The notes under the pieces are model-generated. The model saw nothing but the letters and a program-made list of their open reading frames with translations, did not search any database and had not been told where the DNA came from. The position numbers and the translations under genes were made by a program. 64,000 nt of DNA from Ramlibacter tataouinensis TTB310 (GTDB taxonomy: Bacteria > Pseudomonadota > Gammaproteobacteria > Burkholderiales > Burkholderiaceae_C): contig NC_015677.1 of assembly GCF_000215705.1 (NCBI RefSeq), positions 434,001 through 498,000 on the forward strand, written 5' to 3'. Every line of letters starts with the position of its first letter. Position 1 is the first letter of the stretch. Below, one piece after another: positions 7,561-17,800 of the stretch.

Positions 7561-9282
7561 TCAGCCCGACAGCGCCTGGTTCAACGAGCGCAGATCGGCC
7601 GGCTTGACCAGGTGCCGGTCGAAGCCGGCCTCGCGGGCGCGCTGGCGGTCGCCCTCCTGGCCCCAGCCGGTCAGCGCCACCAGGCGCACCGCCGTGCCGC
7701 CCGGCAGCGCCCGGATGCGCCGGCAGGCCTCGTAGCCGTCGCAACCCGGCATGCCGATGTCCAGCAGCGCCGCCTGCGGCCGCAGCCGGCGCGCGGCCTC
7801 CACCGCTGCCAGGCCGTCGTGCACGCAGGTGACCTGGTGGCCCAGCGCGCGCAGCAGCAGGGCCATGCCGTCCGCCGCGTCCACGTGGTCGTCGGCCAGC
7901 AGGATGCGCAGGCCGCCGGCCGCTGCCGGCCCGGCGGACGCCGCCGCCGGGGCCGGCAGGGCCGCTGCAGCGCCCGGCGCCAGCGGCAGGCGCACGGTGA
8001 ACACGCTGCCATGGCCGGGGCCGGCGCTGTCGGCGCGCACCTCGCCGCCGTGCATCTGCACCAGGTTCCTGACCAGGGCCAGGCCCAGGCCCAGCCCGCC
8101 CTGGCGCTGCGGCGACGGCTCGACCTGCACGAACAGGTCGAACACGCGGCCCAGCATGTGCCCGGGGATGCCTTCGCCGTCGTCCTGCACCCGCACCACC
8201 GCCTGCCGGCCTTCGGCCACCAGGGACAGCCGCACCGTGCCGCCGCGCGGGGTGTAGCGGGCCGCGTTGTTCAGCAGGTTGGCGAACACCTGGGCCAGCC
8301 GGACCTCGTCGCCGTCGACCCACAGCGGCTGCGGCGGCAGTTCGAGCACCAGCGCATGGCCGGCCGCCTCCAGCGCCGGCCGGCTGGTCTCCAGCGCGCC
8401 GTGCAGCACGCCGGCCAGCGCCACGCGGCTGCGCCGCAGCGGCACCTGGCCGTGGCTGATGCGGCTGACGTCCAGCAGGTCGTCCACCAGGCGGACCATG
8501 TGGCTGACCTGGCGCTCCAGGATGGCGCGCGCCCGCGCCGCCGTCGGCGCGTCCAGGCCGGGCTGCGCCAGCAGCTCCAGGCCGCTGCGGATCGGGGCCA
8601 GCGGGTTGCGCAGTTCGTGCGCCAGCGTGGCCAGGAACTCGTCCTTGCGGCGGTCGGCGGCGCGCAGCGCCTCCTCGGCCTGCTTGCGTTCGGTCAGGTC
8701 CACCGCCACCGAGATGTGCAGGCCGGGGTCCTCCAGCAGCGCGCCAGCGCTGAGGAAGGGCGTGCGGCCGCCGTCGGGCCGCAGGAACACCTTCTCGTAG
8801 CCGCCGCCCTGGCCTTGCGCCAGCAGGTCCGCCTCGGCGCGGGCCTGGGCCGGGGCCGACTCGGGCGCCAGCGCGGCGCGCCAGTCGAGCCGCCCGGCCT
8901 CGAAGTCGGCGCGGGTGCGGCCCATCATGCGCAGCATCTCGTCGTTGACGTAGCTGACGCGGCCCTGCAGGTCGCCCACGCCGACGCCCACCAGGTTGGC
9001 CTCGGCCAGGCGCCGGAACATCGCCTCGCTGCGCTGGCGCGCCGCCATCTCGCGCTCCAGGTCGCGCCGGCGCCGCTCGGAGCGGTCCCGCCCGCGCCGC
9101 AGCGAACCGACGATCAGCAGCGTGGCCGCCGCGGCGAGCACCGCGATGAAGAAGACGGCATGGCGCATGCCCGGCCCGGTCCAGGGCGCCACCAGCAGCT
9201 GCAGGCCCAGCGCCGCTGCCGTGGACACCGCCAGGGCGGCGATGCCGTAGCGCGCAGCTGTCCGAACCGCCACGGCCTGCAT
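7561..9282 (-). CDS. Membrane hybrid sensor histidine kinase with PAS
   Basis: A 573-residue kinase. Two hydrophobic segments near residues 12-60 suggest a short membrane anchor with little periplasmic sensing domain. A PAS domain follows (about 85-200, VGVGDLQGRVSYVNDEML), then HisKA with H222 in LAHELRNPLAPIRS, HATPase (about 320-430) and a C-terminal receiver with D508 in LLDIGMPGCDGYEA. It starts 1 nt after the stop of the upstream kinase gene (9284-11446), so both are probably one transcript. An internal PAS suggests redox, ligand or light input, but the signal is unknown. Confidence 0.9.
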   Translation of the reverse strand: MQAVAVRTAARYGIAALAVSTAAALGLQLLVAPWTGPGMRHAVFFIAVLAAAATLLIVGSLRRGRDRSERRRRDLEREMAARQRSEAMFRRLAEANLVGVGVGDLQGRVSYVNDEMLRMMGRTRADFEAGRLDWRAALAPESAPAQARAEADLLAQGQGGGYEKVFLRPDGGRTPFLSAGALLEDPGLHISVAVDLTERKQAEEALRAADRRKDEFLATLAHELRNPLAPIRSGLELLAQPGLDAPTAARARAILERQVSHMVRLVDDLLDVSRISHGQVPLRRSRVALAGVLHGALETSRPALEAAGHALVLELPPQPLWVDGDEVRLAQVFANLLNNAARYTPRGGTVRLSLVAEGRQAVVRVQDDGEGIPGHMLGRVFDLFVQVEPSPQRQGGLGLGLALVRNLVQMHGGEVRADSAGPGHGSVFTVRLPLAPGAAAALPAPAAASAGPAAAGGLRILLADDHVDAADGMALLLRALGHQVTCVHDGLAAVEAARRLRPQAALLDIGMPGCDGYEACRRIRALPGGTAVRLVALTGWGQEGDRQRAREAGFDRHLVKPADLRSLNQALSG

Positions 9283-9283
9283 G

Positions 9284-11446
9284 TCAGCCCGAGCTCGCGG
9301 GTTGCGTGGCGGACCGGCCGCGCGCGCGCGCCGTCAGCAGGGCGCGCAGCGTCTCGGGCTCGACCGGCTTGACCAGGTGGTGGTCGAACTCGGCCTGCCG
9401 GGTGCGCTGGCGGTCGCGCTCCTGGCCCCAGCCGGTCAGGGCCGCCAGCGTCAGGGCCCGGCCGCCGTGGCGCGCGCGCAGGCGCCGCGCCACCTCGTAG
9501 CCGTCCATGCCGGGCATGCCCAGGTCCAGCAGCACCAGCTGCGGCTGCCAGTCCTGCGCCAGCGCCAGGGCCGAGGCGCCGTCGTGCGCCACCCGGGCCT
9601 GCGCGCCCAGCGTCGCGATCAGCAGCGCCAAGCTGTCGGCCGCGTCGGGGTTGTCGTCGACCACCAGCACGCGCGCCACAACCAGCGCCTCGGCGGCGAA
9701 GCGCCGGTGGGGGCGCGGTCCGGCGGCGGCCGGCGCCAGCAGCGGCAGGCGCACGGTGAACTCGCTGCCGCACCCCAGGCCGGCGCTGTGCACGCGCACC
9801 GAGCCGCCGTGCATCCCGGCCAGCCGCTGCGCCAGGCTCAGGCCGATGCCCAGGCCGGACTGCGCGCCGCTGTGGCGCCGGTCCACCTGGGAGAACATCT
9901 CGAACAGGCGCGGCAGCTGTTCCGGCGCGATGCCGATGCCGTTGTCGCGCACGCTGACGCAGGCCTGCCCGGCCTCGGCCCACGCCGACAGCTCGATGCG
10001 GCCGCCCCGCTCGGTGTAGTGCGCCGCGTTGTTCAGCAGGTTGCTGAACACCTGGGCCAGCCGCACGGCGTCGCCATGCACCGGCAGCGACGCCTGGGGC
10101 GGGCTGCAGCGGAAGTCGTGGCCCATGCGCTCCATCTCGGGCCGGCTGCTCTCCACGGCCGCCCGCAGCACGTCGGCCAGCTCCAGCCGCTCGCGCCGCA
10201 GCTCGATCTTGCCCCGGCTGATGCGCGAGGCCTCCATCAGGTCGTCCACCAGCCTCACCATGTGCAGCACCTGGCGCTCCAGCATGTCGTGCAGCTGCCG
10301 GAAGTCGACCTTGTGCCCGCCGGCGTAGCCCATCAGGTGCACCGCGTTGCGGATGGGCGCCAGCGGGTTGCGCAGCTCGTGGGCCAGCGTCGCCAGGAAC
10401 TCGTCCTTGCGTGTGTCCGCCTCGCGCAGCGCCTGCACCAGCTGGTGGTGTTCCAGCCAGCCGGCGGCCGAGCGCGCCAGCAGGTCGGCGATGCGGGTCT
10501 CGCGGTCGTCCGGCCGGCCCGGCTGCTCGCGGAACAGCGTCAGCACGCCCAGCACCCGGCCGTCCATCGCCAGCAGGGGCGTGGCATGGGCCGCGCGGTA
10601 GCCGCCCACGCGGGCGGCCTCGCGGTAGGGCGCGAACAAGGGGTCCTGGTCGGTGTCCGCGATCACCACCCGTTCGCCCAGCAGCCAGCAGCTGCCGCAG
10701 GCACCGGCGCCTTTGGGGATGCGTCCGACCAGCTGCAGATAGGCACTGCGGAAGCCGCCGCTGGCGACCAGTTCCAGCTCGTCGCGCTGCGGCCGTACCA
10801 GGCTCAGCGTGCCACGGGCGGTGCCGCTGAGCGACAGGGCGGCCTGCATCACTCCCTGCAGGGTTTCCTGCAGGTCGCGGCCTGCGGCCAGGCGGGTGGA
10901 GGTCTCGTGCAGCTGGGTCAGGTCGTGGACCATGCGGCGCAGCCGCTCCTGATCCTGCAGCCGCTCCTGCTCGGCGCGCTTGCGCGCGCTGATGTCGATG
11001 GCGGTGCCCAGCACGCGCACGCAGCGCCCCGACGCGTCGAAGAGGCCGCGCCCCTTGGCGGCGACCCAACGCAGGATGCCGTCCTCCTTGCCGACGGTGC
11101 GGTATTCCACCTCGTACAGGGTGCGCAGCGCCGGATCGCAGGCCCTGGCGAAGGCCGCGGACGTGGCTTCGCGGTCCTGCGGGTGCAGGCCGGCGTAGAA
11201 GTCGTCCATCGACACGGGCACTTGCGGCGAGATCCCGAACATGGCCTTGACGCGCGGCTGCCAGAACAAGGTGCCGGTCAGGAGGTTGACGTCCCACAGG
11301 CCGACCTCGGCGGCCTCGGTCGCCAGGCGCAGCTGCTCCTCGCGCTCCTGCAGCGCCTGCTGGATGCGCCGGGCCTCGGCCGACTCGTCGGCGTCGCCGT
11401 GCGGGAACACAGGAACGGAAGAGGTGGGGGAAACGGTGGCGGTCAT
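9284..11446 (-). CDS. PAS-GAF hybrid histidine kinase
   Basis: A 720-residue soluble hybrid kinase. A PAS/PAC domain occupies about residues 35-160 (EVGLWDVNLLTGTLFWQP, ending VLGTAIDISARKRAE). A GAF domain follows (about 185-335, with GACGSCWLLGE and HATPLLAMDG), then HisKA with H356 in LAHELRNPLAPIRN, HATPase, and a receiver with D641 in LLDLGMPGMDGYEVA. ATG 11446 (MTATVSPTSS) is preferred; a GTG at 11470 would add eight residues. First gene of a two-kinase unit with the gene at 7561-9282. Confidence 0.9.
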   Translation of the reverse strand: MTATVSPTSSVPVFPHGDADESAEARRIQQALQEREEQLRLATEAAEVGLWDVNLLTGTLFWQPRVKAMFGISPQVPVSMDDFYAGLHPQDREATSAAFARACDPALRTLYEVEYRTVGKEDGILRWVAAKGRGLFDASGRCVRVLGTAIDISARKRAEQERLQDQERLRRMVHDLTQLHETSTRLAAGRDLQETLQGVMQAALSLSGTARGTLSLVRPQRDELELVASGGFRSAYLQLVGRIPKGAGACGSCWLLGERVVIADTDQDPLFAPYREAARVGGYRAAHATPLLAMDGRVLGVLTLFREQPGRPDDRETRIADLLARSAAGWLEHHQLVQALREADTRKDEFLATLAHELRNPLAPIRNAVHLMGYAGGHKVDFRQLHDMLERQVLHMVRLVDDLMEASRISRGKIELRRERLELADVLRAAVESSRPEMERMGHDFRCSPPQASLPVHGDAVRLAQVFSNLLNNAAHYTERGGRIELSAWAEAGQACVSVRDNGIGIAPEQLPRLFEMFSQVDRRHSGAQSGLGIGLSLAQRLAGMHGGSVRVHSAGLGCGSEFTVRLPLLAPAAAGPRPHRRFAAEALVVARVLVVDDNPDAADSLALLIATLGAQARVAHDGASALALAQDWQPQLVLLDLGMPGMDGYEVARRLRARHGGRALTLAALTGWGQERDRQRTRQAEFDHHLVKPVEPETLRALLTARARGRSATQPASSG

Positions 11447-11583
11447 GGTCGGCAGCCCGACCACACACACCGTGAGGACGGGCGCCGACTATAGGCGCGG
11501 CCACTGCGGCGAGCAATACGTCACTGTCAGAACTGGCAGGGTCACCCCTGAACAGTCCAGTTGCTTTGCCCGCGAAAACAGCT

Positions 11584-13311
<1,728 letters not shown>

Positions 13312-13313
13312 CC

Positions 13314-13697
13314 TCAGCGGTCGGACTCGGCCGTGCCCTCGTCGGCGCCGGCGTCGTCGGCATCCAGGTCGGTGAACTCCTGGCCATCGGGGTCGGCTTC
13401 GGGAAAGCCGTTGCCGCTGCCGGGGATGTTGTCGTCCTCGTTCATGCCGGCCGCTTCGCCGGCGGCGTCCATGCGCACCACGCGGTCGGGCGCGATGTCG
13501 GCGCCTTCCACCGCGTCAGCGCCGGCCACGGCGCCGCGCTCACCGGTGCCGGCACCGTCGCTGTCGCCGTGGATCTCGTCGGAGAACAGCGCATCGCTGC
13601 CGCTGTCGCTGCTGTCGCTGGGTCCCAGCAGGTCGCTGCCGCGGCCGCTGGGTTGGGTGGGCGCCCGGTCGGCGCCCAGGATGCTGCTGTAGGCCAT
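13314..13697 (-). CDS. Acidic, serine/aspartate-rich low-complexity protein, 127 aa
   Basis: Start ATG 13697 after GGAGG with 5-nt spacing. The sequence is dominated by Ser, Asp, Gly, Glu and Ala (for example [17 protein letters not shown], then [17 protein letters not shown]), with no hydrophobic core, so it is probably disordered. Its stop is 2 nt before the recQ start, which suggests co-transcription with the helicase. No family function can be assigned. Confidence 0.65.
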   Translation of the reverse strand: MAYSSILGADRAPTQPSGRGSDLLGPSDSSDSGSDALFSDEIHGDSDGAGTGERGAVAGADAVEGADIAPDRVVRMDAAGEAAGMNEDDNIPGSGNGFPEADPDGQEFTDLDADDAGADEGTAESDR

Positions 13698-13831
13698 GTG
13701 TCCTCCGAGGAATGGGTGCGTAGCGGCAGTGTGGGCGCGCACCCGGGCCCGCGGCGTCGGCTGCGGCGTGCGCCGGCTGTGGGACAAGGGCTACGCGCGG
13801 CGCGCGGCACCGTTCTTGCCCTTGTCCGTGC

Positions 13832-14809
13832 ATGACATCTGCTCCCGTGGTGGTGATCGGTGCCTCCTTCGGGGGCGTCAACGCCTTGCTCGAACTGGCC
13901 GCCGCGTTGCCGCCGGACTTCCCCGCCATCGTGGGGGTGGTGCTGCACGTGGGCAGCCGCGCCAGCATCCTGCCCCAGCTCCTCAGCCGGCGCGGACCCC
14001 ATCCGGCGGTGCACCCGAAGGACGGCGAGCCGCCCCGGCCCGGGGTGCTGTACGTCGCCCCGCCGGACCACCACCTGCTGCTCACGCCGCAGGCGGTCCG
14101 CCTGAACCGCGGGCCGCGCGAGAACTATGCGCGCCCGGCCATCGACCCCCTGTTCCGCAGCGCCGCCCTGGGCTGGCGCGAGCGCGCCATCGGCGTCATC
14201 CTCACCGGCGACCTCGACGACGGCACGGCCGGCCTGGCCGCCATCAAGCGGTGCGGGGGCATGGCGGTGGTGCAGGACCCGCAGGAAGCGGTGGGGCCCA
14301 GCATGCCGGCCAGCGCGCTGGCCCATGTGCAGGTCGACCACTGCGTGCGGCTGGCGCAGCTGGCGCCGCTGCTCGCGAAGCTGGTGGGCCAGCCCGCCCG
14401 GTCGCCCGCCACGGTGCCGCAAGACTTGCAAAGGGAGCAGGCCCTGTTCGAAGGAAACGATCCCATGGACCAACTCGCGCATCTCGGAGAGCCCTCCCTG
14501 CTGACCTGTCCCGACTGCGGCGGCGGCCTGGTCGAGCTGAAGGGGTCGCAGCCGCTGCGCTACCGCTGCCACACCGGCCACGGCTTCACCGCCCGCTCGC
14601 TGGAGGCGGCGCAGCAGGAGCAGGCCGACCACGCGCTGTGGAGCAGCCTGCGCTCGCTGCAGGAGCGCAGGCTGCTGCTGCTGCGCCTGGCCACCGTGGC
14701 CGAGGCCACGGGCGATGTGGCGCAGGCGCAGGCGGGCCGCCGCCAGGCCGAGCGTCTGCGCGAGCAGGCCGAACAGCTGAGCAGAATGATCGAGTCAGCG
14801 GACGCATAA
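13832..14809 (+). CDS. Orphan CheB-type methylesterase with zinc-ribbon tail
   Basis: A 325-residue protein with a CheB methylesterase catalytic domain (about 1-190) but no receiver domain. The serine nucleophile lies in VIGASFGG, the catalytic aspartate region is ILTGDLDDGTAG. After residue ~210 there is a CPDCGGG...CHTGH motif that looks like a zinc ribbon, then a long helical C-terminus (QERRLLLLRLATVAEA...RRQAERLREQAEQL). CheB normally demethylates chemoreceptor glutamates, but no chemoreceptor gene is nearby. It directly precedes the CheB-CheR-kinase fusion and is probably in the same operon. Confidence 0.85.
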   Translation: MTSAPVVVIGASFGGVNALLELAAALPPDFPAIVGVVLHVGSRASILPQLLSRRGPHPAVHPKDGEPPRPGVLYVAPPDHHLLLTPQAVRLNRGPRENYARPAIDPLFRSAALGWRERAIGVILTGDLDDGTAGLAAIKRCGGMAVVQDPQEAVGPSMPASALAHVQVDHCVRLAQLAPLLAKLVGQPARSPATVPQDLQREQALFEGNDPMDQLAHLGEPSLLTCPDCGGGLVELKGSQPLRYRCHTGHGFTARSLEAAQQEQADHALWSSLRSLQERRLLLLRLATVAEATGDVAQAQAGRRQAERLREQAEQLSRMIESADA

Positions 14810-14836
14810 TCCATGCCCCGACCGGAAGGGGCAGGG

Positions 14837-17800
14837 ATGAGCGCACAACCCGAAGCAGAACAGCACCAAGAACCCCCGACGGATGGCCTGGACGACGCGG
14901 TGCCCAGCCAGGGGTATCGCCTGATTCCGCTGGTGGGGCTGGGCGGCTCGGCCGGGGCGATCCCCGTGCTGCAGCAGTTCTTCCGCGCTGTGCCGGCCGA
15001 GGCCGGCCTGGCCTTCGTGGTCGTCATCCACCTCAATGCGGAGCACGAAAGCACGCTGGCCGAGCTGCTGCAGCGCACCACTCGCATGCGCGTCACGCAG
15101 CTGACCGAGCGCCAGCGCGTGGAGCCCAACACCGTCTACGTCATCCCGCCCGGCAAGTCCATCAAGGTGGGCGACGGCTTCCTGCGGCTGGACAGCCTGC
15201 AGCCCGAGCGCCGGCACGTGGCGGTGGACCTGTTCTTCCGCTCGCTGGCCGACGCGCACGGGCCGCACTCGGCGGCGGTGGTGCTGTCGGGCGCGGACGG
15301 CGACGGCGCCATCGGCATCAAGCGGATCAAGGAGCGCGGCGGCCTGACCATCGCGCAGGACCCGCAGGAGTGCGAGCATGGCGGCATGCCGCGCAGCGCG
15401 ATCGCCACCGGCATGGTCGACTGGGTGCTGCCGGTGGCCGACATGGCGCCGCGGCTGCTGGCCTACTTCCGCCTCGAGAAGGCCCTGCGGCTGCCGGCCG
15501 AGGAGGCGCCCCCGGCGGCGGCCGCGCCGCCCGGGGGCCCGGGGCCGGCGGGCGACGGCGAGGAGGCGCCCCTGCGCGACGTGCTGGCCTTCCTGCGCAC
15601 CCGCACCGGCCGCGACTTCTCGGCCTACAAGCGGGCCACCATCGTGCGGCGCATCGCCCGCCGCATGCAGGTCAACGGCACCGACAACCTGCACGGCTAC
15701 CTGAACTGCCTGCGCACCCGGCCCGGGGAGGCGGGCGCGCTGCTGCAGGACCTGCTGATCAGCGTCACCAACTTCTTCCGCGACGCCGACTGCTTCGGCG
15801 CGCTGGAGGCGCACCTGGGCGAGCTGTTCCGTGACAGGGCGCCGGGCGACACGCTGCGCGTCTGGGTGCCGGCCTGCGCCACCGGCGAGGAGGCCTATTC
15901 GCTGGCCATCCTGCTGTGCGAGCGGGCCCGGCAGCTCGACGCGCCGCCGGTGATCCAGATCTTCGCCACCGACCTGGACGAGGAGGCCATCCGGGTGGGG
16001 CGCGAGGCGGTGTATCCGGCCACCATCGAGGCCGACGTGCCGCAGGAGCACCTGCGCCGCTACTTCCTCAAGGAGCACCAGGGCTACCGGGTGCGCCGCG
16101 AGGTGCGCGAGCTGGTGCTGTTCGCCCAGCACGACGTGCTCAGGGACTCGCCGTTCTCGCGGCTGGACCTGGTCTCCTGCCGCAACCTGCTGATCTACCT
16201 GAACCGCGAGGCGCAGCAGCGCGTGTTCCAGACCTTCCACTTCGCCCTGCAGCCCCACGGGCGGCTGTTCCTGGGCGCCTCGGAGTCGATCGAGGAGGCC
16301 GGCGGCCTGTTCTCGGTCATCGACAAGAAGAACCGCATCTTCGGCCTGCGGCCGGCACCGCGCCTGAGCCCGCCGACGCCGCACGGCCCGAGCTCGCTGG
16401 CGCTGGCGCTGGACCTGCCGCCGGCGCTGGCCGAGGCGCCCGCGATCCCCGGCCGCGGCCTGCAGCCGGTGGTCGCGCCGGTGCGTGCGCACCGGGCCGG
16501 CGAGGCCGGCCGCGGCACCTCCTGGGGCGAGGTGCACTTCAAGCTGCTGGAGGTGCTGGCGCCGCCCTCGGTGCTGGTGGACGCGGAGCACGAGATCCTG
16601 CACCTGTCGCCACAGGCCGGCCGCTTCCTGCAGTACGGCGGCGGCGAACCCAGCCGCAACCTGATGCGCGCCGTGCACCCCAGCCTGCGCATCGAGCTGC
16701 GCGCGGCCCTGTTCCAGGCGGCCCAGACGCAGCAGACCGCCGAGGTGGTCGCCACCCCGGTGGAGCTCGCGGGCCAGCCGATGGAGGTGCAGCTGCGCGT
16801 GAGCCCCACGCTCGAGCTGGCGCCGGACCTGTTCATGGTGATGTTCTCGGCCCGTCCGGTGGATGCCGCGCGCGCTCCCGCCCTGGCGGGGCCGGAGCGC
16901 GCCGGGGCCGACCCGGTGGCCCACCACCTCGACCGCGAACTGGAGCGGCTGAAATCGCACCTGCGCGACACGGTGGAGCAGTACGAGGCCTCCACCGAGG
17001 AGCTCAAGGCCAGCAACGAGGAACTGCAGGCCATGAACGAGGAGCTGCGCTCGGCCACCGAGGAACTGGAGACCAGCCGCGAGGAGCTGCAGTCCATCAA
17101 CGAGGAGCTCTCCACGGTCAACTACGAGCTCAAGGCCAAGGTGGAGGAGCTGGCGCACGCCAACAGCGACATCCACAACCTGATGGACGCGACCGAGATC
17201 GCCACGGTGTTCCTGGACCGCGAGCTGCGCGTGATGCGCTACACGCCGTCGGCCGTGCGCATCTTCAACCTGATCCCCACCGACCTGGGCCGGCCGCTGG
17301 CCGACCTGGCGACCCGGCTGGAGTACCGCGAGCTGGGCGACGACGCCCGGCGGGTGCTGGAGCGGCTGATCCCGGTCGAGCGCGAGGTCGGGCTGGCGGA
17401 CGGCAACTGGTTCCTCACGCGCCTGCTGCCCTACCGCACCCTGGACGACCGCATCGCCGGCGTGGTGCTGTCCTTCATCGACATCACCGAGCGCAAGAAG
17501 GCCGAGGAGGTGCGGCTGTGGCTGTCGGCCGTGGTCAACTCGACCAGCGACGGCATCGTCAGCTTCGCGCCGGATCTCACCGTGCTGAGCTGGAACTCGG
17601 GCTGCGAGCGCATCTTCGGCTGGAGCGCGCAGGAGATGATCGGGCAGTCGCTGGCCCTGACGGCGCCAAGCCAGGAGGAGCGGCTGCGCGCCAACGTGCG
17701 CCTGCTGGAGGAGGGCCGGGACCTCCATTTCGAAACCCTGCGCTGGCGCAAGGACGGCACCGAGATCCAGGTGGCCCTGTCCATCTCGCCCATCCGCGAC

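Noticed and set aside
9281..11494. A 737-codon plus-strand frame across the PAS-GAF kinase
   Set aside because: Antisense shadow; the minus strand holds PAS, GAF, HisKA, HATPase and receiver motifs in order.
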